Source: Pseudomonas svalbardensis
GTDB lineage: Bacteria; Pseudomonadota; Gammaproteobacteria; Pseudomonadales; Pseudomonadaceae
Assembly: GCF_030053115.1 (NCBI RefSeq)
Contig: NZ_CP125619.1
Span: 4,227,501-4,291,500, forward strand
Direction: 5' to 3'
Length of the DNA stretch: 64,000 nucleotides
Position numbers and translations under genes: made by a program. This document shows positions 8,037-16,911 of the stretch, one piece after another. Position 1 is the first letter of the stretch. Every line of letters starts with the position of its first letter. The notes under the pieces are model-generated. The model worked only from the letters and a program-made list of their open reading frames with translations. It ran no database searches and was not told the DNA's origin.

Positions 8037-8936
8037 ATGCTCAATTATCGGCAATTGCATTACTTCTGGGTAGTGGCCAAAACCGGCAGCATCGTGCGCG
8101 CCTGCGAGCAGCTGAACCTGACGCCACAGACCATCAGCGGGCAGATTTCCCTGCTCGAACACACCTATGGCATCGAGCTGTTTCGCCGGGTCGGCCGGCA
8201 GCTGGAACTCACCGAAGCCGGGCGTCAGACCCTGCCCTACGCCGAGCAAATGTTTCAGCTGGGCGGCGAACTGGAGCTGATGCTGCGAGCACAGCCCAAT
8301 GAACAGCAGATTCTGTTTCGGGTTGGCGTGGCAGATGTGGTGCCCAAATCCATCGTCTATCGCCTGATTGCGCCGACCATGGAATTGAGCGAGCCGCTGC
8401 GCATCACCTGTCGTGAAGACAAACTCGAACGCCTGCTCGCCGACCTGGCGATCCAGCGGCTCGACCTGGTGATTTCCGACAGCCCGATGCCCTCGCACCT
8501 GGACATCAAGGGCTACAGCCAGAAACTCGGAGAATGCGGGATCAGCTTCTTCGCCACTGCTGAACTGGCGGCGCAATACGGTCAGGATTTCCCCCGCAGC
8601 CTGCACGGCGCACCGCTGCTGATTCCAGGGCCGGAGACCGTGGTGCGCAGTCGCTTGCAGCGCTGGTTTGCCGAGCAGCAGGTCCAGCCGCGCATCGTCG
8701 GCGAGTTCGACGACAGCGCCTTGATGCAGGCTTTCGGCCAATCCGGCAGCGGGATCTTCATCGGCCCGAGCGTGATTGCCGATGAGGTAATACGCCAATA
8801 CGGCGTGGAATTGATTGGTCAGACCGACGCGGTGTCCGAGTCGTTCTACGCCATTTCGGTGGAACGCAAGGTCAAGCACCCCGGCATTGTCGCCATTACC
8901 GAAGGTGCCCGACGCGAGCTGTTCACCGAGATGTGA
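8037..8936 (+). CDS. nhaR: LysR-type activator, NhaR-like
   Basis: A 299-residue LysR regulator. The N-terminal winged HTH (residues 6-65, SIVRACEQLNLTPQTISGQISLLE) and the start MLNYRQLHYFWVVAKTGSI match the NhaR subfamily, which senses Na+ and activates the antiporter gene nhaA in E. coli. No nhaA is adjacent here, so its target is elsewhere or different. It is divergent from the small lipoprotein/TerC unit and convergent with the MFS gene, with only 4 nt between the stops. Confidence 0.8.
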   Translation: MLNYRQLHYFWVVAKTGSIVRACEQLNLTPQTISGQISLLEHTYGIELFRRVGRQLELTEAGRQTLPYAEQMFQLGGELELMLRAQPNEQQILFRVGVADVVPKSIVYRLIAPTMELSEPLRITCREDKLERLLADLAIQRLDLVISDSPMPSHLDIKGYSQKLGECGISFFATAELAAQYGQDFPRSLHGAPLLIPGPETVVRSRLQRWFAEQQVQPRIVGEFDDSALMQAFGQSGSGIFIGPSVIADEVIRQYGVELIGQTDAVSESFYAISVERKVKHPGIVAITEGARRELFTEM

Positions 8937-8940
8937 GGTG

Positions 8941-10095
8941 TCAGGCGCAGACTTCGCGGGGCTTGAAGGTCATCAGCGCGATGGCCAAGAGGATCGAGGC
9001 GAGGATAAAAGCGGCCGCCGCAAAACCAAGACCTTGCAGGCCTACACCGTCGATGACCCTACCGCCGATCATGGCGCCCAGGCCGATTCCGAGGTTAGCC
9101 CCGGCAATGTTCAGCGATGCCGCGAACGCCGGCGCTTCGGGTGCAGCCTTCATCAATCGCACATGGCTGACCAGGAACAACGCCGCCTGAGTCACGCCCC
9201 AAATCGCCATCGCCGCTGCCAGACCCAGCGGCGAATGAATGTTCGGCACCAACGCCACCAGGCCGGCGATCATGAACGCGCAGAACATCATCGAGGCGAT
9301 CAACGGATGACGATCCACCGCGCGGCCGCCCAGTGAGTTGCCGATCAACCCGACCGCGCCGAAGCCCATCAGGCACCAGCCGACGACCGTGCCGCTGAAA
9401 CCGGCCAGTCGCTCAAGAATGTCCGCCAGATAGGTGTAAGCGGTAAACATGCCGCTAAACACCAGGATCGACAGCAGCACATGGCCCAGCATCAGCGGGC
9501 TGCGCAAGATCATGAACTGCGAGCGAAAGCTGACCTGATGCTGATGCAGATTGGTTTTCGGCAGGTAGATAAACAGCAGCAACGCCTTGGCAAACGCGAT
9601 CACCGCCAGAATGCCGAAGGCACTGCGCCAGCCGAACGCATCGGAGATCAGTGTGCCCACCGGAATGCCGAACACGGTGGCGCAGACAATCCCGAATCCG
9701 ATCTTGGCGATGGCGCGACCGGCGTAGTCCGGGCCGACAATGTCCACCGCGGTTTCACTGGCCAGCGCCCAGAACACTGGCAAGCCCAGCGCCGGAATCA
9801 ACCGGGCAATGGCCATCACCCCGATGTTCGGGGCAAACGCCGCAAGGGTGTTGGCCAGGCCGAACATGATCAGCACCGAGATGAACAATTTGCGGCGCTC
9901 GAACCTTGCGAAATAGGCGGTCAGGAACGGCCCGAATGCGGCGACCGTGAAGGCGAACAAGGTCACCAGCAAACCCGCTTGCGGGATGGTGACTTCAAGG
10001 TCTCGAGCGATCGCCGGCAACAGGCCGACGATGATGAATTCCGTGGTCAGCACCGTGAAACCGGCGGCAGACAACAGAAGGATGGGCAACAGCAT
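8941..10095 (-). CDS. MFS transporter, DHA1-type efflux permease
   Basis: A 384-residue, 12-helix major facilitator protein. The TTEFIIVGLLPAIA segment in helix 1 and the ARFERRKLFI loop between helices 2 and 3 match the AraJ/YdeA-like drug and sugar efflux group. The substrate cannot be told. It is a single gene convergent with nhaR. A 280-nt region separates it from the divergent sstT. Confidence 0.85.
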   Translation of the reverse strand: MLLPILLLSAAGFTVLTTEFIIVGLLPAIARDLEVTIPQAGLLVTLFAFTVAAFGPFLTAYFARFERRKLFISVLIMFGLANTLAAFAPNIGVMAIARLIPALGLPVFWALASETAVDIVGPDYAGRAIAKIGFGIVCATVFGIPVGTLISDAFGWRSAFGILAVIAFAKALLLFIYLPKTNLHQHQVSFRSQFMILRSPLMLGHVLLSILVFSGMFTAYTYLADILERLAGFSGTVVGWCLMGFGAVGLIGNSLGGRAVDRHPLIASMMFCAFMIAGLVALVPNIHSPLGLAAAMAIWGVTQAALFLVSHVRLMKAAPEAPAFAASLNIAGANLGIGLGAMIGGRVIDGVGLQGLGFAAAAFILASILLAIALMTFKPREVCA

Positions 10096-10375
10096 GCAGA
10101 ACTCCAGAAAACGACGACACCAGCGATAGCCCGAAGGCCCACTGGCATGACTTGAAAATGAGGATGGCGAATCTTAACAGAGTGTTTCCGATCAGGGTTG
10201 CACGAACCTGCCGATCTCGTTGCCCCTTCGGGCGGCAGATCGTCACAGGTCTGAAGGATGAAGACCTCGCTGTGATAAAGTCCGCGCCCTGCGATACGTA
10301 CACCCTATTCATCGGCCATTGATTGGCATTGATGTCGCGATACCCCGCACCTAAAAAAATCAGAGATGCCGTTTT

Positions 10376-11608
10376 ATGACCGCTTCATCCCCTTCGCTAT
10401 GGTTACGCCTGAAACGCTTAAGCCTGGTCACACAAATCATCATTGGCCTGATCGCCGGGATTGCCCTGGCCCTGTTCGCGCCGGAGGTGGCGAAGTCCAC
10501 CGCGTTCATCGGCAAAGTCTTCGTATCGGCGCTTAAAGCTGTCGCGCCGATTCTGGTGTTCGTGCTGGTCATGGCCTCGATTGCCAACCATAAGCACGGC
10601 CAGGAAACCCACATCCGGCCGATTCTGTTTCTGTATCTGCTGGGAACGTTTGCGGCGGCGGTGGTGGCCGTTGTCGCCAGTACGTTGTTCCCCTCGAGCC
10701 TGGTATTGGCAACTCAAGACGTTGCGGTCACCGCGCCGGGCGGGATCAGTGAAGTGCTGCAAAGTCTGCTGTTGAGCGTGGTCGACAACCCGGTCAGCGC
10801 GCTGATGAATGCCAATTTCATCGGCATTCTGGCGTGGGCGATTGGTATGGGCGTTGCCATTCGCCATGCCGGTGACACCACTCGCGAGGTGCTCGGCGAC
10901 TTGTCTAACGGCGTGACCCTGATCGTACGTTTGGTGATTCGTTTCGCGCCGCTGGGCATCTTCGGCCTGGTGGCTTCGACCCTCGCCACCTCCGGTTTCG
11001 GTGCCTTGATCGGCTATGTGCATCTGCTGGCGGTGTTGTTGGGCTGCATGCTGTTTGTAGCGCTGGTGATGAACCCGGTCATCGTGTTCTGGAAGCTGCG
11101 GCGCAACCCGTATCCGCTGGTGATCATGTGCTTGCGCGAAAGCGGCATCACTGCTTTTTTCACCCGCAGCTCGGCGGCGAACATTCCGGTCAACCTGGAA
11201 TTGAGCAAGCGCCTGGGCCTGCACGAAGACACCTACTCGGTTTCGATTCCGCTCGGCGCGACCATCAACATGGCGGGCGCGGCGATCACCATTACCGTGC
11301 TGACCCTGGCCGCCGTGCATACGCTGGGCATCGCCGTGGACATTCCGACCGCCATCCTGCTGAGCGTCGTCGCGGCGATCTGTGCCTGTGGCGCTTCGGG
11401 TGTGGCGGGCGGTTCGTTGCTGCTGATTCCACTGGCGTGCAGCCTGTTTGGCATCCCCAGTGAAATCGCCATGCAGGTGGTGGCGGTCGGGTTCATCATC
11501 GGTGTGCTGCAGGACTCGGCGGAGACCGCGCTGAACTCCTCCACCGACGTGCTGTTCACCGCGGCGGCGTGCCTGGGCGAAGACGAGAAAGCACAACGCC
11601 TGGCTTAA
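10376..11608 (+). CDS. sstT: Serine/threonine:Na+ symporter
   Basis: A 410-residue inner-membrane transporter of the dicarboxylate/amino acid:cation symporter family. It takes up L-serine and L-threonine with Na+. The opening [18 protein letters not shown] segment (here [18 protein letters not shown]), the [17 protein letters not shown] hairpin and the [14 protein letters not shown] motif are diagnostic for SstT. It is monocistronic with a strong terminator. The 280-nt upstream region shared with the divergent MFS gene contains an imperfect hairpin around CCCCTTCGGG (10224-10233). Confidence 0.93.
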   Translation: MTASSPSLWLRLKRLSLVTQIIIGLIAGIALALFAPEVAKSTAFIGKVFVSALKAVAPILVFVLVMASIANHKHGQETHIRPILFLYLLGTFAAAVVAVVASTLFPSSLVLATQDVAVTAPGGISEVLQSLLLSVVDNPVSALMNANFIGILAWAIGMGVAIRHAGDTTREVLGDLSNGVTLIVRLVIRFAPLGIFGLVASTLATSGFGALIGYVHLLAVLLGCMLFVALVMNPVIVFWKLRRNPYPLVIMCLRESGITAFFTRSSAANIPVNLELSKRLGLHEDTYSVSIPLGATINMAGAAITITVLTLAAVHTLGIAVDIPTAILLSVVAAICACGASGVAGGSLLLIPLACSLFGIPSEIAMQVVAVGFIIGVLQDSAETALNSSTDVLFTAAACLGEDEKAQRLA

Positions 11609-11618
11609 ATCCGGCGCA

Positions 11619-11658
11619 TTAAAAAGCCCGCCAAGGTTCACACCTTGGCGGGCTTTTT
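11619..11658. terminator. Bidirectional terminator between sstT and the DUF1993 gene
   Basis: AAAAAGCCCGCCAAGG and CCTTGGCGGGCTTTTT form a 16-bp perfect stem with an 8-nt loop between two convergent genes. Confidence 0.93.
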
Positions 11659-11672
11659 ATTGGCAGGGAGGT

Positions 11673-12182
11673 TTAGAACGCGCCCATGTAATCGCGCTTG
11701 CCTACTTCCACACCGTTGTGACGCAGCAGCGCGTAGGTGGTGGTGACGTGGAAGAAGAATTGCGGCAGGCCGTAGCTCAGCAGGTAAGCCTGGCCGGTGA
11801 AGCGCTTCTCTTTCGGCGTGCCCTGACGGGTGATGATTTCGATGCCTTCCTTGCCGTCGATCTGTTCCGGTTTGATCTCGCCGATGAAGGCCAGCACCTT
11901 GGCAATCAGCGCTTGCAGCTCGGCGAAGGTGGTTTCGGTGTCGTCGTATTTCGGCAGTTCAACTTCGGCCAGACGCGCGGAAACGCCCTTGGCGAAATCA
12001 ACGGCGATCTGCACTTGGCGGACCAGCGGGAACATGTCCGGGTACAGACGGGCTTGCAAGAAAGCATTCGGGTCGATGTTCTTGGCGGTGGCGTGGGCTT
12101 CGGCCTTGTTCAAAACATCGCTCAGGGCGTTGAGCATTTGTTTGAAAACCGGAACGGAAGCGGCGTACAGGGAAATAGTCAT
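11673..12182 (-). CDS. DUF1993 family protein
   Basis: A 169-residue soluble protein. The start MTISLYAASVPVFKQML and the end HHVTTTYALLRHNGVEVGKRDYMG-like segment (here HVTTTYALLRHNGVEVGK) are characteristic of DUF1993, a DinB-like four-helix family with no established function. It ends in a terminator shared with sstT. The lipid-sugar operon ends 39 nt upstream on the same strand, so read-through is possible. Confidence 0.9.
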   Translation of the reverse strand: MTISLYAASVPVFKQMLNALSDVLNKAEAHATAKNIDPNAFLQARLYPDMFPLVRQVQIAVDFAKGVSARLAEVELPKYDDTETTFAELQALIAKVLAFIGEIKPEQIDGKEGIEIITRQGTPKEKRFTGQAYLLSYGLPQFFFHVTTTYALLRHNGVEVGKRDYMGAF

Positions 12183-12221
12183 GGCAGTCTCGTGTTGTGA
12201 CAGGAGGGAAACGTGGGGCGA

Positions 12222-13742
12222 TTATAGCCATGCACGGTCCCAGGTGAAGCGATAGATATTGGCTGGCTGTCCGGGATGACAACGGCCGTTATCGGCATCG
12301 GCACCGACAATCGACCATTGAGCGCGCGAGGTTTCGCCCAGCTCATGGGCGGCCTGAGGGTTAAAACACCGGCTCAACAGTTCATCCGGTACCAAGGCGT
12401 ACGCCTGACGGTGTTCGCGCAGCCATTGAGCGGCCTGCTCGACCGTGGAGCCGATCATCCCGAAATGCACGATCGGCTGTCGGGCGAACAACCAATGGCC
12501 CTCACGCCAGTTGACCAGCACCAGGTCTGCGCCCTGGGTCATTGCCGCTGCTTGCGCCATCAGCGCCTCGTGGGGATTGGGTCCGTCCTTGACCGGGTCG
12601 ATGAAACCGCGAGCGAACCACAGCGTGAACCACGTGACGGCCAACACCTGGAATACCCGCCGACCGCGCGGACGCTTGCCGAACCAGCGCTTGAGCAGCC
12701 ACGGAATCAACGGCGCTGCAACCAGCACCAGCCCCGGCAACGCCGGATAGATGTACAACTTGCGTTTGCCGCTGCTCAGGCAAAAGAACAGTACCACCAG
12801 TACGACCCACCCCAGCAGCACCAGCACTCGACCGTCGCGCTTTTGCAGCTGCCTGCGCCAGGCGGGCACGAGCCACGGCAAGGCCAGCACCAACGGCAAC
12901 CAGTATTGCGGGATGACGTTGACGAAGAAGTACCAGAACGGTTCTCGGTGATCCCACGCGGCGGCATAGCGCCCCGCTGTCTGGCGCAGCAGGATTTCCC
13001 GTGCGTAGGCGATTTCGTCAGCGGCGCCATTGAATGCGATGGACACCGCCAAGGGCAGCAGCCAGATCGCGACGGCGCCAAGCACCACCAAAAAGCCCAG
13101 GCACCACTTGCGCGCCTCGCCCGGCATGGCCACCACGCCAGGCCAGCCTTTGCGCACCGCGTAGGCATACGGAATCAGCATCAACGCAGGGACGAAGCCG
13201 ACCCCTTTGGTGATCACGCCAATGCCCATGGCCGCGCATCCCGCGTAAAACCACCGCCACGCGGGCCCGAGCAGCAGGTGACGAGCCAGGCCGTACATAC
13301 CCAGAGAGGTGAACAAAATCAGAAAACTGTCGATCTGACCGGTCCGCAGAATGCTGTACGTCTGATACGTGGCCAGGTACAACAGCGCTGCTGTTCGTCC
13401 GGCCCGCGGATTCCACAACCGGCGACCCAGGTCGTAGAGCATGGCCGTGACCGATGTGGCAGACAAAAGCCCCGGAATATAAAGGGCAAGGGCGGGCATC
13501 CCGGTGAGCCAGGTGAAAAATGCAACCGTCCACATGAAAATCGGGGGTTTATCGCCGTATATCTCGGCGGCTCGGTGCGGAATCAGCCAGGAACCGTTGT
13601 GCAGCATCTCCAGCGCAACGCCGAGGAATCGCTCCTCGTCGACATTCTGCGGCTGACGCAGCCCGAACCCGGCGCCAACCAATAAAAGAGCAAGCAACAT
13701 CAGCCCCAGGCATTCGACGCTGGGTGACAGGGTTCGGCGCAC
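12222..13742 (-). CDS. ArnT-like lipid-linked sugar transferase (GT39/GT83)
   Basis: A 506-residue polytopic membrane protein of the PMT/ArnT superfamily. The first periplasmic loop carries the acidic motif DEERFLG (Asp35-Arg38) that these enzymes use in catalysis, followed by GDKPPIFMW. About twelve helices fill the first two thirds, with a periplasmic C-terminal domain. Family members move a sugar from undecaprenyl phosphate to lipid A or protein. It is the last gene of the operon, 3 nt after the LAB_N gene. The neighbouring epimerase suggests galacturonic acid as the sugar; this is inference. Confidence 0.8.
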   Translation of the reverse strand: MRRTLSPSVECLGLMLLALLLVGAGFGLRQPQNVDEERFLGVALEMLHNGSWLIPHRAAEIYGDKPPIFMWTVAFFTWLTGMPALALYIPGLLSATSVTAMLYDLGRRLWNPRAGRTAALLYLATYQTYSILRTGQIDSFLILFTSLGMYGLARHLLLGPAWRWFYAGCAAMGIGVITKGVGFVPALMLIPYAYAVRKGWPGVVAMPGEARKWCLGFLVVLGAVAIWLLPLAVSIAFNGAADEIAYAREILLRQTAGRYAAAWDHREPFWYFFVNVIPQYWLPLVLALPWLVPAWRRQLQKRDGRVLVLLGWVVLVVLFFCLSSGKRKLYIYPALPGLVLVAAPLIPWLLKRWFGKRPRGRRVFQVLAVTWFTLWFARGFIDPVKDGPNPHEALMAQAAAMTQGADLVLVNWREGHWLFARQPIVHFGMIGSTVEQAAQWLREHRQAYALVPDELLSRCFNPQAAHELGETSRAQWSIVGADADNGRCHPGQPANIYRFTWDRAWL

Positions 13743-13745
13743 GGT

Positions 13746-14024
13746 TCAGTCCTTCAAGGTTCTGCTGCGGGCAATCAATTGCAGGTTGCGCAAATAGACG
13801 ATGGAGCCGAACGCCTGACCGGCGATGAAAACCGGGTCCTGTCGGTAAACGGCGTAAGCGAACAGCAGCGCACTGCCGACGATGCTCAGGTACCAGAAGC
13901 TCACCGGAATCACGCTGCGTTTCTTGTATTCGCTGTACAGCCACTGCAGGACAAAGCGACCGGTGAAGGCGATCTGGCCGCTGAAACCGACCACCAGCCA
14001 CAGGGTTTCGCGGGAGAGGTTCAT
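13746..14024 (-). CDS. LAB_N domain membrane protein
   Basis: A 92-residue protein with three hydrophobic helices, matching the 'lipid A biosynthesis, N-terminal' domain (FTGRFVLQWLYSEYKKRSVIPVSFWYL-type signature, seen from about residue 19). The ATG at 14024 overlaps the stop of the preceding glycosyltransferase by 4 nt (ATGA), showing translational coupling. Stand-alone LAB_N proteins commonly sit between a DPM1-like GT2 and an ArnT-like enzyme. They are thought to assist the lipid-linked sugar step, perhaps in flipping. Confidence 0.85.
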   Translation of the reverse strand: MNLSRETLWLVVGFSGQIAFTGRFVLQWLYSEYKKRSVIPVSFWYLSIVGSALLFAYAVYRQDPVFIAGQAFGSIVYLRNLQLIARSRTLKD

Positions 14025-14761
14025 CCTTCGATCTCCTGCGCATGGGTATGCAGACGCGTGCGCCTGATCAGCCACCAAACGCCGATCAGATCGAGAATGC
14101 CCACCAGGGCGCGGTCGATGTTTCCGTATTTGGATACCCCGGCCGTGCGAGGCCGATGGTTGACCGGATGGGTGATCATTCGGCCGTTATGACGCTGGAT
14201 CAGCGCAGGGATGAACCGGTGCATGTGGTCAAAGTAAGGCAAGCGCAGAAACGCCGCCCGCTCGATCAGTTTCAGCCCGCAGCCGGTGTCCGGCGTCTGG
14301 TCCTTGAGCATCCGGCTGCGCAACCCGTTGGCAAAACGCGAGGCCCAGCGCTTGCTCGCGGTATCGCGCCGGTTAATCCGGTGTCCAGCCACCAACTGAA
14401 GGTCGGCGGGACCTTGCTCACTGCGCACTAATGCCAGCATGCCGGGGATATCCGCCGGGTCGTTCTGACCGTCGCCATCGAGCGTGGCCAGCCATTGGCC
14501 CCGGGCAGCGAGCGCCGCATGGTAGAGCGAAGTGCTCTGCCCCAGCGAACGCTCATGGCGCAGGATGCGCAACGTGCTCAGGCCGCTGTGCCGGGTCTGC
14601 CGCAGTTCCTGCAAGGAAGCGTCAGTACTGCCATCGTCCACGACGATGATTTCATACGCCTCATCGGCCAGTGCGATACGGATTTCTTCGAGCAGTGATT
14701 TGAGATTGCTCGCCTCGTTCTTTGCCGGAATCAGGACGGATACAAATATGTCTTGGCTCAT
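14021..14761 (-). CDS. GT2 glycosyltransferase, polyprenyl-phosphate type
   Basis: A 246-residue GT-A glycosyltransferase of the DPM1/ArnC type without the usual C-terminal membrane helices; a single hydrophobic stretch (GILDLIGVWWLI) lies near the end. VVDDGSTD (about residues 40-47) and LDGDGQND bind the nucleotide sugar and metal. The expected reaction is transfer of a sugar from a UDP donor to undecaprenyl phosphate on the cytoplasmic face. It lies 45 nt downstream of the epimerase and overlaps the LAB_N gene. Confidence 0.85.
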   Translation of the reverse strand: MSQDIFVSVLIPAKNEASNLKSLLEEIRIALADEAYEIIVVDDGSTDASLQELRQTRHSGLSTLRILRHERSLGQSTSLYHAALAARGQWLATLDGDGQNDPADIPGMLALVRSEQGPADLQLVAGHRINRRDTASKRWASRFANGLRSRMLKDQTPDTGCGLKLIERAAFLRLPYFDHMHRFIPALIQRHNGRMITHPVNHRPRTAGVSKYGNIDRALVGILDLIGVWWLIRRTRLHTHAQEIEG

Positions 14762-14806
14762 AGAGGCCCCTATTACCCTGGATTTTTATGATCAAGGGCC
14801 AACGTT

Positions 14807-15784
14807 TCATCTCTGATAAAAGTGGCGGTACCACTTCACAAATTCCGCTACGCCGGCTTCGACCGTCACTTGAGGACGGAAATTGACCCACTGCGCCAAT
14901 GCCGACACATCCGCCCAGGTCTTGACCACATCGCCAGCCTGCAGCGGCAGGAAGTTGCGCCGGGCTTCCCTATCCAGTGCCGACTCCAGACACTCGACGA
15001 AATCCAGCAGCGCCACCGGCGTGCCGCGCCCGATGTTGAAGATCCGGTGGGCGCCATCGCCAGGCCCGTCCGATAACGGCGGTCTTGGGCGCAGGCGCGC
15101 AATGCTTTCGACGATGTCGTCGATGTAGGTGAAGTCGCGCGACATCTGGCCTTGGTTGTAGAGGTCAATCGGCCTTTCGTTAAGGATCGCTTCGGTAAAT
15201 TTGAACAGCGCCATGTCGGGGCGCCCCCAAGGTCCGTAAACGGTAAAAAAACGCAGGCCGCTGGCCTTCAGTCCATACAGATGGCAATAGCTGTGGGCCA
15301 TCAGCTCGTTGGCACGCTTACTGGCGGCATACAACGAAATCGGATGATCGACGGCGTCTTCGACGCTGAACGGCATTTTGCTGTTGGTGCCGTACACTGA
15401 GCTGCTCGATGCATAAATCAGATGCTCGGGTCGATAGTGCCGGCAGGTTTCGAGCACATTCAGAAAACCCACCAGGTTCGATTGCGCATAAACGTCCGGG
15501 TTGTCCAGCGAGTAGCGAACGCCCGCCTGGGCAGCCAGATGAATAACCTCTGTGAAGCCGTGATCCTTGAACAATGCCATCAAGGCCGGTTTGTCGACGA
15601 TATCCAGTATCTGGAAATGAAAACCCGACAAGGGCTTCAGTTCTTTGAGCCGTGCGTGTTTGAGTTCCACGCTGTAGTAGTCGTTGAGATTATCGATACC
15701 GACCACCTCAAGACCTTCCTGACACAAGCGCTTGACCGTGTGATACCCGATGAAACCGGCGGCGCCGGTGACCAGTACGGTCAT
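14807..15784 (-). CDS. NAD-dependent epimerase, UDP-glucuronate 4-epimerase-like
   Basis: A 325-residue extended short-chain dehydrogenase. GAAGFIG (residues 7-13) binds NAD; the catalytic Tyr152-x3-Lys156 lies in YAASK, and SSSSVYG precedes it. GVRYSLDNP and TVYGPWGRPDMALF are hallmarks of the UDP-glucuronate 4-epimerase branch, which makes UDP-galacturonate. It is the first assigned gene of the operon and should supply the sugar donor for the GT2 enzyme. A short open frame upstream overlaps its start codon. Confidence 0.85.
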   Translation of the reverse strand: MTVLVTGAAGFIGYHTVKRLCQEGLEVVGIDNLNDYYSVELKHARLKELKPLSGFHFQILDIVDKPALMALFKDHGFTEVIHLAAQAGVRYSLDNPDVYAQSNLVGFLNVLETCRHYRPEHLIYASSSSVYGTNSKMPFSVEDAVDHPISLYAASKRANELMAHSYCHLYGLKASGLRFFTVYGPWGRPDMALFKFTEAILNERPIDLYNQGQMSRDFTYIDDIVESIARLRPRPPLSDGPGDGAHRIFNIGRGTPVALLDFVECLESALDREARRNFLPLQAGDVVKTWADVSALAQWVNFRPQVTVEAGVAEFVKWYRHFYQR

Positions 15785-15936
15785 AGCGGGCGCGCGCCAA
15801 TCAGCGCATTATTGCGGGTCGATACCCACGTCAGCTTCATGCCTTGCTCCACTGCACAATTAATAAGGCCGGTGACGTCGTCGATGGGAGTTTTCGCCGT
15901 ACCCGTGATGAACCGCAGTCCTCTGCAGCCATGCAT
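15781..15936 (-). CDS. Possible small upstream gene coupled to the epimerase
   Basis: A 51-residue open frame (begins MHGCRGLRF, ends NNALIGARPL) whose TGA overlaps the epimerase ATG as ATGA, the same junction as between the GT2 and LAB_N genes. An in-frame GTG three codons upstream is an alternative start. There is no clear ribosome-binding site, and third-position GC (about two thirds) is lower than in neighbouring genes. It may be a small coupled gene, a leader peptide or chance. Confidence 0.3.
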   Translation of the reverse strand: MHGCRGLRFITGTAKTPIDDVTGLINCAVEQGMKLTWVSTRNNALIGARPL

Positions 15937-16094
15937 ACGGTGCACGTCTGATTGTTAAGATGGCGTAACAGGTTGATTTAAGTTTTGTGACCATTGCCAA
16001 AGTACGGCGACGAATTCAGTTGCCATTGGCACACGTCAATTTAAAGTGCATGCCAGCAGGAGAAAATCATGACCCCGGGAAGGAATGCATAATC
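15785..16094. other. Divergent promoter region, epimerase operon and yceH
   Basis: 310 nt between the epimerase start and the yceH start. The left half is covered by the small open frame described at 15781-15936. The right half should hold both promoters. I see no repeat and no convincing consensus boxes. Confidence 0.5.
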
Positions 16095-16742
16095 ATGAGC
16101 ACTGAGCAAGAAACGACCTTCGACGAGCCGCGACTCAACAGCACCGAAATCCGCATTCTGGGTTCGTTGATCGAAAAACAGGCCACCAGCCCGGAAACCT
16201 ATCCGCTGACCCTCAATGCGCTGGTGATTGCCTGCAACCAGAAAACCAGCCGCGAGCCGGTGACGAGCCTCACCCAGGGTCAGGTCGGCCAAAGCCTGCG
16301 CGCCCTCGAAGGACGCGGCTTTACCAAACTGGTGATGGGCAGTCGTGCGGATCGCTGGGAACACAAAGTCGACAAGGCACTGGAACTGGTGCCGGCTCAG
16401 GTTATTCTTGCGGGGCTGCTGTTCCTGCGCGGCCCGCAAACAGTCAATGAACTGCTGACCCGCAGCGGCCGCATGCATGACTTCGAAGATGCCGAACAGG
16501 TGGTGCATCAACTGGAACGCTTGATCGCTCGCGGTCTGGCGCTGTTGATTCCGCGCCAGGCCGGTCAGCGTGAAGACCGATACATGCACGCCTTGGGCGA
16601 CCCGGCGGACATCGAGGTGATCCTGGCGGCACGGCAGAACCCGACCGAGCGTGGCGCGGGTGGGGGCGTATCGGTTGAGCGGATCGAAGAGCTTGAGGCG
16701 CGAATTGCGGCGCTGGAAGAGCGTCTGGCCCGCCTCGAATAA
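16095..16742 (+). CDS. yceH: YceH family protein (UPF0502/DUF480)
   Basis: A 215-residue cytosolic protein with two winged-helix domains (about residues 10-90 and 95-175). The signatures [32 protein letters not shown] and SREPVTSLT are those of YceH. It ends in a short coiled coil ([18 protein letters not shown]). The ATG at 16095 matches the family start; the open frame extends upstream without support. Function is not established in the family. A large inverted repeat follows immediately. Confidence 0.93.
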   Translation: MSTEQETTFDEPRLNSTEIRILGSLIEKQATSPETYPLTLNALVIACNQKTSREPVTSLTQGQVGQSLRALEGRGFTKLVMGSRADRWEHKVDKALELVPAQVILAGLLFLRGPQTVNELLTRSGRMHDFEDAEQVVHQLERLIARGLALLIPRQAGQREDRYMHALGDPADIEVILAARQNPTERGAGGGVSVERIEELEARIAALEERLARLE

Positions 16743-16752
16743 ACAACGCGAC

Positions 16753-16906
16753 CTGTGTAGCAGCTGCCGAGCCTGCGAGGCTGCGTCCGGCTGCGCAGCA
16801 GTCGTTAAATAAGCGATGCGGTGTTTCAGGAAAACCTTACATATAGGGTTTACGACTGCTGCGCAGCCGGACGCAGCCTCGCAGGCTCGGCAGCTGCTAC
16901 ACAGGC
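16753..16906. repeat. Perfect 54-bp inverted repeat (GTAGCAGCTG family)
   Basis: Positions 16753-16806 and 16853-16906 are perfect reverse complements around a 46-nt spacer. The arm starts CCTGTGTAGCAGCTGCCGAG and ends CGGCTGCGCAGCAGTCGT. The same family recurs at 58690-58825 with mismatches. It separates yceH from the convergent cupin gene and could act as a terminator in both directions. Confidence 0.93.
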
Positions 16907-16911
16907 TGCGG

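Noticed and set aside
10418..11641. A 407-codon open frame antisense to sstT
   Set aside because: sstT is unambiguous; the antisense product is low-complexity and Gln/His/Arg-rich.
12276..13685. A 469-codon open frame antisense to the ArnT-like gene
   Set aside because: The opposite strand encodes a clear polytopic membrane enzyme in a tightly packed operon.
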